Shown: positions 1 to 7,120, counted from the first letter of the stretch. The stretch is 9,150 bases of DNA from Firmicutes bacterium UBA1535 (GCA_002323775.1 DCPV01000198.1:12934-22083), one strand, 5' to 3'. Translations and numbers: made by a program. The notes: a model not told the origin generated them from the letters alone.

Positions 1-166
1 CACCATGCTCTCTTATTTTATCTTGAGTTCTGATTGCTGATTCAGAATTTTCCGGATATGGCATGCCGTGAGAAATTATCGTAGATTCTAATGCAACTAC
101 CGGTAATTTATTTTCTAAAGCATTTTTGATTTCATCTGATATAACTAAATATTTTTCTAAGTTCAT
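1..166 (-). CDS. psuG: Pseudouridine-5'-phosphate glycosidase, N-terminal part (cut by window edge)
   Basis: Only the first 55 codons are visible; the rest lies beyond the left edge. PsuG cleaves pseudouridine 5'-phosphate reversibly to uracil and ribose 5-phosphate in the cytoplasm. The visible N-terminus carries the family signature VALESTIISHGMPYP (residues 24-38). Glu27 in it aligns with the conserved active-site Glu (Glu31 in E. coli PsuG, from memory). The start is ATG at 166, with a GAAAGGA ribosome binding site about 9 bases upstream. It lies 44 bp downstream of psuK on the same strand with no terminator between, so the two are almost certainly one operon, and the kinase supplies the glycosidase substrate. 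Identification is firm from the motif and the neighbour. The catalytic Lys and metal-binding Asp are outside the window and cannot be checked. Confidence 0.93.
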   Translation of the reverse strand, partial: MNLEKYLVISDEIKNALENKLPVVALESTIISHGMPYPENSESAIRTQDKIREHG

Positions 167-210
167 TTTTATTTTTTCCTTTCTTGAAATTGAAATTTTA
201 ATTTGTTTAT

Positions 211-1299
211 TTATACTAAATTATCATTCATTATTTTTTCTACTTTTTCTAATGATAAAGTTTTGCTTATTGTTTCTATGCTTGACACGCATATTGAAGC
301 TGCCGCACTTGCTATCTTGGCAGAATCTATAATATTATAGTCGTTTAAAAAGCCATAGACTATACCAGCCATAAATGAGTCGCCAGCTCCGGTTGTGTTG
401 ACTACCTCACTCTTATAAGGCGGCAAGAGGCCTTTTTCTACACCATTGTTATAATATACGCCATCTGCTCCCAAAGAAATAAATACCTGCTTTACTCCAT
501 TTTCAATAAAATGATCAGATGCAGTCATTAAATCTTTTTCATTGTTTATTTTTATATCCGAGAGCATTTCTGCCTCGTATCTATTTGGCTTTATAGTGTG
601 AAATTTCCCTATAATATTTTTTACCTTCATACCCCTTGATATAGACACTAAATCTATAAATATAGGAACTTTAATATTTGTCAGTAAATATTCTATCGCT
701 TCTAATTCGAGACAGGTATCAATTACTATCGCCTTTGACTGTTCCAATGACTCTTTTCGGGATTCTAATAATGAGGGTGTTATATTTTTATAAATTTCCA
801 TGTCAGATATGGCTAGCTTCATATCCTTATCACTGTCTGCTATATAAACATAGGTTGCAGTAGTCGCATTAGGAATACTAAGACTATTTCCAATCTTTAT
901 ACCTAAATCCAAGCAGTTTTTCTTCAACAATTCTCCATACACATCATCTGCAAATATAGTTAACAAATCTACATTAACATTCAATCTTCTGAGATTTTCA
1001 GCAATATTTCTGCTCACTCCGCCCATTGAAAAGGACACCCTTCCCGGATTGGAATCCTTGTCAATCAGCTTTGCAAATGGTATGCCTGCAACGTCTATAT
1101 TGCAAGCTCCAATCATACTGACATATTGATTGTCTGCTATTATATATCCTTTGCCCTTTATAAGACCTTTTTTCATTAAGTTTGCGATATGCACAGCCAC
1201 AGAAGACCTTGCTATATTCATTTTAGCTGCTAATTCATTTTGAGATATAAGCGGATTTTCTTGAATACACTTCAATATCTCATGCTCTCTATTGGTCAC
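211..1299 (-). CDS. psuK: Pseudouridine kinase, PfkB family, with N-terminal winged-helix domain
   Basis: This enzyme phosphorylates pseudouridine to pseudouridine 5'-phosphate, the substrate of PsuG. Residues 3-53 (GTG-start numbering) form a winged helix of MarR/Lrp-like type: REHEILKCIQENP, then a helix-turn-helix around ISQNELAAKMNIARSSVAVH and the wing KGKGYII. From about residue 60 it is a PfkB ribokinase-like kinase: conserved Asp69 in CNID, the GGVSRN motif (93-98), and the C-terminal anion-hole and catalytic-base motif GAGD with Asp307. Length, about 362 aa, fits HTH-plus-PfkB kinases. Three non-ATG starts compete: TTG 1305, TTG 1302 and GTG 1299. The Shine-Dalgarno AAGAGGTGA (1306-1314) directly touches TTG1305, so GTG1299 (MTNREHEIL, like relatives) or TTG1302 is preferred. 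PsuK specificity is inferred from the adjoining psuG. The attached winged helix suggests DNA binding or autoregulation, but this is unproven. Confidence 0.9.
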   Translation of the reverse strand: MTNREHEILKCIQENPLISQNELAAKMNIARSSVAVHIANLMKKGLIKGKGYIIADNQYVSMIGACNIDVAGIPFAKLIDKDSNPGRVSFSMGGVSRNIAENLRRLNVNVDLLTIFADDVYGELLKKNCLDLGIKIGNSLSIPNATTATYVYIADSDKDMKLAISDMEIYKNITPSLLESRKESLEQSKAIVIDTCLELEAIEYLLTNIKVPIFIDLVSISRGMKVKNIIGKFHTIKPNRYEAEMLSDIKINNEKDLMTASDHFIENGVKQVFISLGADGVYYNNGVEKGLLPPYKSEVVNTTGAGDSFMAGIVYGFLNDYNIIDSAKIASAAASICVSSIETISKTLSLEKVEKIMNDNLV

Positions 1300-1305
1300 C
1301 AACAA

Positions 1306-1314
1306 TCACCTCTT
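1306..1314 (-). promoter_or_regulatory. Ribosome binding site of psuK that decides the start
   Basis: On the minus strand this reads AAGAGGTGA, a 9-base near-match to the complement of the 16S 3' end. It abuts TTG1305 with only 3 bases between GAGG and that codon, leaves 6 to TTG1302 and 9 to GTG1299. Spacing therefore argues against the longest reading. Confidence 0.7.
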
Positions 1315-1335
1315 GTCATAAAAATCTAATAAAGC

Positions 1336-1364
1336 ATTATAAAGCTCTATGGATATTTTATTAA
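1336..1364 (-). promoter_or_regulatory. Putative sigma-A promoter of psuKG
   Basis: On the minus strand there is a perfect -10 TATAAT (1336-1341), a 17-bp spacer and a -35-like TTAATA (1359-1364, 4 of 6 consensus bases). Transcription would start near 1329, leaving a short leader before the psuK ribosome binding site. A cre-like sequence overlaps the -35 (see findings). The exact -10 and spacing make this the best promoter candidate in the gap, but the region is A+T-rich and no start site is proven. Confidence 0.5.
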
Positions 1365-1405
1365 TCGCTTTTAGTTTAACAATTATTTATAAGAACATAC
1401 ATCAT

Positions 1406-1495
1406 TGTGTCCTTTAATTATACATTCAAGCTCCAAGCAAGACACAAAAAGGGGGAAGGGTCGCACAGAACTCGAGTGTATAATTACAGGACACA
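1406..1495. repeat. 90-bp imperfect palindrome, MITE-like
   Basis: The left arm 1406-1438 and right arm 1463-1495 are inverted copies matching at 26 of 33 positions. The outer part is strongest: TGTGTCCTTTAATTATACA at the left faces its near-complement ending AATTACAGGACACA at the right. The central 24 bases (1439-1462) are purine-rich with a G-rich block and differ in composition from the A+T-rich surroundings. Six of the seven mismatches are transition-type or otherwise compatible with decay of a once longer perfect repeat. I find no clear target-site duplication (flanks ATCAT and TCGCT). Nothing in it is coding. It may be a miniature inverted-repeat element, an insertion-sequence relic or a structured RNA; no family is recognised. 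Confidence 0.6.
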
Positions 1496-1497
1496 TC

Positions 1498-1534
1498 GCT
1501 TATAAAAGCAAGAAGCTCTTAGCTTTTTATAAGC
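1498..1534. repeat. Tight hairpin next to the 90-bp palindrome
   Basis: GCTTATAAAAGC (1498-1509) is complementary to GCTTTTTATAAGC (1522-1534) except for one extra T, and the stem continues inwards as AAGA/TCTT around a 3-base loop with one bulged A. Neither strand has a clean T-run directly after the stem, so it is not a convincing intrinsic terminator. It begins only 2 bases after the 90-bp palindrome and may belong to the same element. Confidence 0.5.
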
Positions 1535-1584
1535 TTTTGCTTATGTCTAATAAACTTATGTTTATATAATACTACATTTAAAAC

Positions 1585-1624
1585 AAAAAAACAAGATAAA
1601 TTTTTATAATTTTCTTGTTTTTTT
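1585..1624 (-). terminator. Intrinsic terminator of the manA-ROK kinase operon
   Basis: A perfect 12-bp stem pairs 1585-1596 (AAAAAAACAAGA) with 1613-1624, with a 16-base loop between. Read on the minus strand, the stem ends in a run of seven Ts and the sequence continues T-rich. It lies about 60 bases past the kinase stop codon. The A-tract/T-tract symmetry means it could also work on the plus strand, where no gene needs it. Confidence 0.7.
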
Positions 1625-1682
1625 ATAATAAATTTTCTATATCAAAATATTTAAAGTGTTTTGGAGTATCTTAACGTTATAA

Positions 1683-2657
1683 TTACAGCTCAGTACCAAT
1701 CTTTGAGCTTACAATTGCCAATGCACCTATAAGCCCTGCGTCTGTTCCTAAGCTTGCAGGTACGATTTTAACAGTATTTGACATCACTTCAAAACTTCTC
1801 TCTAATGCAACCTTTTTTAGTCTATCAAATAACATGTCACCTACTTTAGAAACTCCACCTCCGATTATAATCATTTCAGGGTCAAATATATTAATTAGGC
1901 TTGCTATGCCTATACCTAAATAATTTGAAGTATAATCAACAACTTCAAGTGCCAGCTTGTCTCCTTTTGATGCACATTCAAAAACTTCCTTTGGAGTTAT
2001 ATTTTCAAAAGTGGATAATAGACTTTCTACATTTTTTATATTTTCGGTATGATTTAATCTTTCTTTTGCTATTCTCGCTATCGCAGTTCCTGATGACATG
2101 ACCTCCAAGCATCCGTAATTACCACAGTTACATCTTGGGCCATTAGGCTCTACAGTCATATGTCCGATTTCACCTGCGTTTCCTGATTTTCCACGGTAAA
2201 GCTTCTTATTAATAATAATTCCTCCGCCTACCCCTGTGCTGACAGTTATGTATATTAAATTTTCTGCTTCCTTACCTGCACCGAATAAAAATTCACCTAG
2301 AGCGGCGGCATTTGCGTCATTGTCAATAAATGTTTTTATACCTGTAGCACTTTCTACAGCCTTTTTTAAAGGAAAGTTCTTAAAGGGTAAATTTGGTGTT
2401 TCAATAATTATTCCCTCATCTGAATTCAAAGGACCAGGGCTTGCAATTCCAACACCAAATACATCTTCATTACTGATATTAAGTTCACTAAGTACATGAT
2501 TTATAAGCCAAGTTATTCTTCCGATTACATTAACCGAGCCCTCTGATGCCAAGGTATCAATGGTTTTCATATATAAAAGCTTTCCGTCTTTATCACTGAC
2601 AGCACCGGATATTTTAGTACCACCTAAATCTATTCCTACAATATACTTCTTTTCCAT
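1683..2657 (-). CDS. ROK-family sugar kinase (glucokinase-like; probable mannokinase by context)
   Basis: This is a cytoplasmic ATP-dependent hexose kinase of the ROK family, 324 aa, normal length. Visible motifs are the N-terminal phosphate-binding loop DLGGTK (10-15), GVGIASPGP (68-76), the catalytic Asp114 in IDNDANAA, STGVGGGI (140-147), the ROK zinc site formed by His166 with Cys176, Cys178 and Cys183 (CNCGNYGC), and the C-terminal adenosine motif IIIGGGVS. Glucokinases of this type often also accept mannose. Because it lies 32 bp downstream of manA and opposite an alpha-mannosidase, phosphorylation of mannose is the likely physiological job; this is inference. ATG2657 is chosen over ATG2669 because the ribosome binding site GAAAGGA (2670-2676) touches ATG2669 directly. 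With ATG2657 the spacing is 12 bases, long but workable, and the protein begins MEKKYIVGIDLGG as relatives do. Confidence 0.9.
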   Translation of the reverse strand: MEKKYIVGIDLGGTKISGAVSDKDGKLLYMKTIDTLASEGSVNVIGRITWLINHVLSELNISNEDVFGVGIASPGPLNSDEGIIIETPNLPFKNFPLKKAVESATGIKTFIDNDANAAALGEFLFGAGKEAENLIYITVSTGVGGGIIINKKLYRGKSGNAGEIGHMTVEPNGPRCNCGNYGCLEVMSSGTAIARIAKERLNHTENIKNVESLLSTFENITPKEVFECASKGDKLALEVVDYTSNYLGIGIASLINIFDPEMIIIGGGVSKVGDMLFDRLKKVALERSFEVMSNTVKIVPASLGTDAGLIGALAIVSSKIGTEL

Positions 2658-2689
2658 AATAATATACATTCCTTTCTTTAGAGCAATAG

Positions 2690-3697
2690 CTATATAGCAT
2701 AGACAGAAAGCAATTTCAGACTTCCCTCTATTTCAAATTTTCCAAGGCAAGCAGGAAGCAACAATGTGTCTCCTTTATTTATTATCTCAGAGCCATTTTC
2801 CCAATGTATTTTCCCAAAACCATATATATTCATAATTATCATAAAAGCATCTTTTGACACAGTTGAGACATATTTATCATTTATATTAATTTCATCAACA
2901 CTAAAATACTCTGACTCAATTAATTTTATTTCCTCCTTTGATGTAACATTATCATCAAGCTTAATATTATCAGTCAAATTACAGTTTTCTTTAAATTTTA
3001 CATTTTTTTCTAATTCATTGGTATCAAAATTTATAATATCTAATGCCTTTTCAATATGAAGTTCTCTTTTATTGCCATGCTTATCAGTTCTATCCCAGTC
3101 AAATATTCTAAAAGTCGTATTGCTGTTTTGCTGAATTTCAGCGATAAGTATATCTTCAAGTATTGCATGAACAGTTCCAGAAGGTATGTATAAGCAATCG
3201 CCGGCTTTTACATGAACCTCGTTTAATGTATCGCTGACAGTACCATTTTTTATGGCATTTACGAAATCCTTACGGCTTATATTTTGCTTTAAGCCATATA
3301 TCAGCTTAGCACCGTCTTTGGCGTCCAGGATATACCACATTTCATTTTTACCGTTGTTTTCTCCTATAAGCTTTGCATATTCATCATCCGGATGAACTTG
3401 CACTGAAAGCTTGTCGTTTGCATCTATTATTTTTACTAGTAAGGGGAAGTACAAGCCATATTTTTCATATATTTTAGTTCCAAGAATTTGCTCCTTATAT
3501 TGACATATAAGCTTTGACAGTTCAGTACCTCTATGCTCCCCATTGCTTATAACACTCATTCCATCATCTCGGCATGATAATTCCCAGCTCTCGGCTATAT
3601 TTTCACCCTGTATCTCTCTATCAAAGTATTCACCAATTCTTCTTCCACCCCACAATATTTCCTTGTATATCGGGTCAAATTTAAAAGGATAAAGCAT
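2690..3697 (-). CDS. manA: Class I mannose-6-phosphate isomerase
   Basis: ManA interconverts mannose 6-phosphate and fructose 6-phosphate, linking mannose to glycolysis. It is a zinc-dependent cupin enzyme of the cytoplasm. The 335-aa protein begins YPFKFDPIYKEILWGG, the typical short bacterial (B. subtilis-like) form. The metal ligands are visible: Gln100 and His102 in VQVHPDD, Glu119 in NEMWY, and His177 in IPSGTVHAI. The conserved Arg197 lies in FRIFDWDR. Between the catalytic domain and the C-terminal cupin, about residues 208-245, lies an Asn/Lys/Glu-rich stretch that makes the protein slightly longer than the usual 315 or so. The start is clear: ATG3697 with GGAGG six bases upstream. 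It is the first gene of an operon with the ROK kinase and is divergent from the alpha-mannosidase, which fits a role in mannose catabolism, although it could also feed mannose-6-phosphate synthesis. Confidence 0.95.
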   Translation of the reverse strand: MLYPFKFDPIYKEILWGGRRIGEYFDREIQGENIAESWELSCRDDGMSVISNGEHRGTELSKLICQYKEQILGTKIYEKYGLYFPLLVKIIDANDKLSVQVHPDDEYAKLIGENNGKNEMWYILDAKDGAKLIYGLKQNISRKDFVNAIKNGTVSDTLNEVHVKAGDCLYIPSGTVHAILEDILIAEIQQNSNTTFRIFDWDRTDKHGNKRELHIEKALDIINFDTNELEKNVKFKENCNLTDNIKLDDNVTSKEEIKLIESEYFSVDEININDKYVSTVSKDAFMIIMNIYGFGKIHWENGSEIINKGDTLLLPACLGKFEIEGSLKLLSVYAI

Positions 3698-3758
3698 TTT
3701 ATGCCTCCATATCTAACAAAGTAATATCATAAATAAAAAACTTCCGAATCCCATAATG

Positions 3759-3772
3759 TGAAATTCATTTCA
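3759..3772. repeat. Small palindrome in the manA leader
   Basis: TGAAAT and ATTTCA form perfect 6-bp inverted arms around TC. It sits downstream of the putative manA promoter. With the preceding G, its left half GTGAAATTCATT matches 10 of 12 bases of the palindrome at the mannosidase promoter (3885-3896), so both could be sites for one regulator. Short and A+T-rich, so chance is possible. Confidence 0.3.
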
Positions 3773-3795
3773 TACTTACGCATCTTTCCTATAAA

Positions 3796-3824
3796 ATGAT
3801 ACCATCTTATATAAATAAATACAA
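3796..3824 (-). promoter_or_regulatory. Putative promoter of manA-ROK kinase operon
   Basis: On the minus strand, -35-like TTGTAT (3819-3824) is followed by a 17-bp spacer and -10-like TATCAT (3796-3801). The leader would be about 90 bases and includes the small palindrome at 3759-3772. The spacing is ideal but both hexamers are imperfect and the region is very A+T-rich, so other assignments are possible. Confidence 0.35.
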
Positions 3825-3850
3825 TATTATTATTTATTTTTGTTTTTTTA

Positions 3851-3878
3851 TTGTATTTTTTTGATAGTCTTGTATAAT
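3851..3878 (+). promoter_or_regulatory. Putative promoter of the alpha-mannosidase gene
   Basis: A perfect -10 TATAAT (3873-3878) follows a weak -35-like TTGTAT (3851-3856) with a 16-bp spacer. Transcription would begin near 3885, exactly at the 15-bp palindrome, giving a leader of about 50 bases. The -10 is convincing; the weak -35 suggests activator dependence or low basal strength. Confidence 0.5.
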
Positions 3879-3884
3879 AAAAGG

Positions 3885-3899
3885 GTGAACTTCGTTCAC
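3885..3899 (+). promoter_or_regulatory. Candidate operator (15-bp palindrome) at the mannosidase transcription start
   Basis: GTGAAC and GTTCAC are perfect inverted arms around TTC; the two next-but-one flanking bases also match (AG...CT). It begins about 7 bases after the -10, where a bound repressor would block initiation. It might instead form a small hairpin at the 5' end of the mRNA. It is not a canonical cre site, since the centre is three bases and lacks the cre spacing. The regulator is not in the window unless it is the truncated WYL protein, for which there is no evidence. Confidence 0.45.
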
Positions 3900-3918
3900 T
3901 CTATGAACTTAACAAAGA

Positions 3919-3925
3919 TTGGAGA
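3919..3925 (+). promoter_or_regulatory. Ribosome binding site of the alpha-mannosidase gene
   Basis: TTGGAGA lies one base-step before ATG3926 but 9 bases before ATG3935. The spacing favours ATG3935 as the translation start. Confidence 0.65.
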
Positions 3926-3934
3926 ATGAATTCT

Positions 3935-6900
3935 ATGGTTTTTGAATTACAAAGAATTGAAAGGATAATAAAAGATTTAAAAGCTTATATTTATCCCGAT
4001 TCTGAACCAGTAACACAATACAGAAAATGTGACGAAAATATTTCTGGTGGAGAGAATTGTCCAACTGACAATGGTAGTTGGAATGATTTCAAAACTGGCG
4101 AATTATGGGGTGGATATGATAAGCACTCATGGTTTAGAACTACAGTAAAAATACCCGAAAGATTTGAGGGTAAGGATGTAATCTTTAGAATTACTACAGG
4201 TCGTGAAGGACAATGGGATGCTTTAAATCCACAGTTCTTATTGTATATCGATGGTAAATTAATTCAAGGTCTTGATGTAAATCACAGAGAGGTGTTAATA
4301 GCTCGCAACGCCAAGGCAAATAGCGAGTACTCTATTGCACTTTTAGGCTACAGTGGACTTCACAAGGATAAAATACTCTTAATCACCGAGTTATGTGTTC
4401 TTGATAGCGAAATAGAGGATCTTTATTATAATATAAACGTACCTCATTCAGTAGCCAAGCTACTAGGCAAGGAAGATGACAATACTACAAAAATACTGTT
4501 AAGTCTTGGCAATGCAATAGACATGCTTGATTTAAGAAAAATATATTCAGAGGATTTTTATAAATCAGTTAGTAAGTCCAATGAATATCTTAAAAAGATT
4601 TTTTATACTGACATCAACTATAATTGCCCTACGGTAACTGCTGTAGGTCATACCCATATCGATATAGCATGGTTATGGAGAATATGCCAGACAAAAGAAA
4701 AAACTGTAAGAAGCTTTTCTACTGTTTTAAATCTTATGAAGGAATATCCTGAATACAAATTTATGTCGAGTCAACCTCAATTATATGAATACATAAAAGA
4801 GCTTGAGCCAGCAATGTATGAGGAAATAAAGCAAAGAATAAAAGAAGAAAGATGGGAAGCAGACGGAGCAATGTGGCTTGAGGCAGACTGCAACTTGCCA
4901 TCCGGAGAATCATTGGTAAGACAGATTTTATTCGGAACTAGGTTTTTCAAAGAAGAACTTGGGGTTGATTGCAAAAGCTTATGGCTACCTGACGTATTTG
5001 GATACAGTGCTGCGCTTCCACAGATACTTAAAAAGAGCGGTATAAAATATTTTGTTACAACAAAAATAAGCTGGAGTCAATTTAACACTGTACCAAACGA
5101 TACATTTATGTGGCGTGGAATTGATGGAAGCGAGATATTTACATACTTTGTAACAACCTCTGACTATGATAAATACACAGGTGACAAAATAACATTCTCA
5201 GGAAAAATGAATACAACTACATATACAGGCAGTATAAACGCAAACCAAGTGTTAGGTACATGGAAAAGATATCAAAACAAGGATATAAATGATGAAACTA
5301 TGATGCTGTACGGCTATGGCGATGGCGGCGGCGGTCCGACAAAAGAAATGCTTGAAAATGCTAAGAGACTTAAATATGGTATACCGGGCTGTCCAAGGCT
5401 TCAAACAGGACTTGACGGTGATTTCTTAGATAGATTGTATAATAGGCTCATAGAAAGCGGAGCAGAGATACCAAAATGGGTTGGTGAGCTTTACCTCGAA
5501 TACCATAGAGGTACTTACACTTCAATGGCTGAAAATAAAAGATACAACAGAAAAAGTGAATTCTTGCATTTAGATGCTGAGCTACTGTCAACTATGGCAA
5601 TGCTGCTTGGTGAAAATTATCCTGCTTCAGAGTTAAACAAGGGATGGAAAGGAATATTATTAAATCAATTCCATGATATTATACCCGGCTCATCAATCAA
5701 AGAGGTTTATGAGGACTCTCGAGAGCATTATGAAGAAATTATAAGCTCAGCAAATGGAATTTTAAACGAGGCATTGACTAAAATATCTTCAAAAATTGAT
5801 TTGAAAAATAAATCGATTGTAGTTTTCAATACACTTTCATTTAACAGAGATGATATTGTAGAACTTAACATTCCAGACGGAGTTCATATAAATGGGCTTA
5901 AAGATTGCAATGGCAAAAATATTGATTTCCAAGCATCAGATAATGGTAAAAAGCTTGTTTTCTTTGCAGAGGGAGTTCCATCAAAAGGATATAAAGTATT
6001 CTATATAGCAGATGAGAAGAACGAAATCTCAGCAAATTCAAAATCAAGCACAATCGGAGATAAGAAATTTGAAAATGAGTTCTTCAAAATAGATTTTGAT
6101 AATGATTATAACATTATATCAATGTACGACAAATACAGCGACAGACAGCTTATCGATACAGGTAAAAAGGCGAATGTAATTCAAGCCTTTGAAGATAGAC
6201 CAATGCAGTGGGAAAACTGGGATATTGATATATATTACAACAAAAAAATGTGGGAAGCAAATGACTTGCAAAGTGTTGAAATAGTTGAGCAAGGACCTAT
6301 CAGATATTGTATCAAAGTAGAAAGAGCGTTCTGCAACTCAAAAATAACACAGTATATCTACTTCTACAGCATGATTTCTCGTGTAGACTTTAAAACTGTT
6401 ATCGACTGGAATGAAAAAAATATACTTCTTAAAGCAGCTTTCCCTGTAAATATAAATGCAAGTAGAGCTACCTATGAGATACAATACGGAAATATCGAGA
6501 GAGAAACTCACAATAATACAAGCTGGGATTTAGCTAAATTTGAAGTATGCGGACATAAATGGGCAGACATATCAGAGGGAGCATACGGAATAAGCCTTAT
6601 GAATGACTGCAAATACGGATATGACATTAAGGATAATTTAATGAGATTGACACTGCTCAAATCCGGAACTTATCCAAATCCTGATGCAGATTTAGGAATT
6701 CACGAATTTACATATTCTCTGTATCCTCACAGTGGCACGTGGAAGGAAGCAGGTACACAGAAAATGGCTTATAACCTAAATGTACCTATGCACGCAGTAA
6801 TTGAAAATTCTCACAAAGGAACACTTCCTGAAGCATTAGCTCTGTTTAATGCGGATAAGGAAAACTGTATAATTGAAGTTGTTAAAAAGGCAGAAAGTGG

Positions 6901-7099
6901 AAACGGCGTAATTGTAAGACTATATGAATACATGAATAAAAGAGATAAGGTTACAATTACCGCAGGTATGGATATAAATAATGTTTGGGAATGTGACCTC
7001 ATGGAAAATAAAATTGAAAATGTAAATACTAATGACAGAGACTTTACATTTGACATAAAACCATATGAGATAAAGACATTCTTGATTGATTTTAAATAA
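3935..7099 (+). CDS. GH38 alpha-mannosidase, long form, cytoplasmic
   Basis: This retaining alpha-mannosidase of glycoside hydrolase family 38 releases mannose from the non-reducing end of alpha-mannosides. The protein is 1054 aa (ATG3935), without signal peptide or membrane segment, so it should act on imported oligosaccharides in the cytoplasm. In order: an N-terminal beta domain (about 1-225, including GELWGGYDKHSWFRTTVKIP), the catalytic domain opening with GHTHIDIAWLWR, a three-helix middle domain, and a large C-terminal beta-sandwich region. Active-site zinc ligands are visible: His241 and Asp243 (HID), Asp353 in WLPDVFGYS, which is also the expected nucleophile, and His580 in NQFHDIIPGS. 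The length and N-terminal extension fit the long Ams1-like type rather than the shorter MngB type (about 880 aa). It is divergent from manA and the ROK kinase, consistent with a mannoside-use locus. ATG3926 is possible but its ribosome binding site is too close. Linkage specificity cannot be read from the sequence. Confidence 0.95.
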   Translation: MVFELQRIERIIKDLKAYIYPDSEPVTQYRKCDENISGGENCPTDNGSWNDFKTGELWGGYDKHSWFRTTVKIPERFEGKDVIFRITTGREGQWDALNPQFLLYIDGKLIQGLDVNHREVLIARNAKANSEYSIALLGYSGLHKDKILLITELCVLDSEIEDLYYNINVPHSVAKLLGKEDDNTTKILLSLGNAIDMLDLRKIYSEDFYKSVSKSNEYLKKIFYTDINYNCPTVTAVGHTHIDIAWLWRICQTKEKTVRSFSTVLNLMKEYPEYKFMSSQPQLYEYIKELEPAMYEEIKQRIKEERWEADGAMWLEADCNLPSGESLVRQILFGTRFFKEELGVDCKSLWLPDVFGYSAALPQILKKSGIKYFVTTKISWSQFNTVPNDTFMWRGIDGSEIFTYFVTTSDYDKYTGDKITFSGKMNTTTYTGSINANQVLGTWKRYQNKDINDETMMLYGYGDGGGGPTKEMLENAKRLKYGIPGCPRLQTGLDGDFLDRLYNRLIESGAEIPKWVGELYLEYHRGTYTSMAENKRYNRKSEFLHLDAELLSTMAMLLGENYPASELNKGWKGILLNQFHDIIPGSSIKEVYEDSREHYEEIISSANGILNEALTKISSKIDLKNKSIVVFNTLSFNRDDIVELNIPDGVHINGLKDCNGKNIDFQASDNGKKLVFFAEGVPSKGYKVFYIADEKNEISANSKSSTIGDKKFENEFFKIDFDNDYNIISMYDKYSDRQLIDTGKKANVIQAFEDRPMQWENWDIDIYYNKKMWEANDLQSVEIVEQGPIRYCIKVERAFCNSKITQYIYFYSMISRVDFKTVIDWNEKNILLKAAFPVNINASRATYEIQYGNIERETHNNTSWDLAKFEVCGHKWADISEGAYGISLMNDCKYGYDIKDNLMRLTLLKSGTYPNPDADLGIHEFTYSLYPHSGTWKEAGTQKMAYNLNVPMHAVIENSHKGTLPEALALFNADKENCIIEVVKKAESGNGVIVRLYEYMNKRDKVTITAGMDINNVWECDLMENKIENVNTNDRDFTFDIKPYEIKTFLIDFK

Positions 7100-7120
7100 T
7101 AAAAATTAAGAATATTTTCT

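Larger units (their letters stand above)
1300..1682. other. Intergenic region between psuK start and the ROK kinase stop
   Basis: This stretch of about 380 bases holds, in order, the psuK ribosome binding site and promoter, the 90-bp palindrome, the adjoining hairpin, and the terminator of the manA-kinase operon. I see no convincing small gene in it: no open frame has both a start and a plausible ribosome binding site. Confidence 0.6.

Noticed and set aside
1498..1534. Hairpin as intrinsic terminator for the ROK kinase operon
   Set aside because: A better terminator with a 12-bp stem and T-run lies closer to the stop (1585-1624), and this hairpin has no T-run on the minus strand.
2236..2499. 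Plus-strand open frame within the ROK kinase gene
   Set aside because: It is the shadow of a well-supported kinase with intact motifs on the other strand. Similar shadows occur at 126-332, 678-863, 1901-2101 and 2766-3059.
3885..3899. The palindrome as a canonical catabolite-responsive element
   Set aside because: The arms are separated by three bases and the CG is off centre, so it does not fit the 14-bp cre layout.
3903..3929. An 8-codon reading frame (MNLTKIGE) upstream of the mannosidase whose TGA overlaps ATG3926
   Set aside because: The only upstream purine stretch (AAGGGTGA, 3881-3888) is too far from its ATG and lies in the palindrome. It lacks attenuation features such as runs of one codon or a following terminator.
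4777..4974. Minus-strand open frame inside the alpha-mannosidase gene
   Set aside because: It is antisense to the conserved catalytic domain, has low-complexity Ser-rich content and no ribosome binding site. The same applies to the minus-strand frame at 6811-7056.
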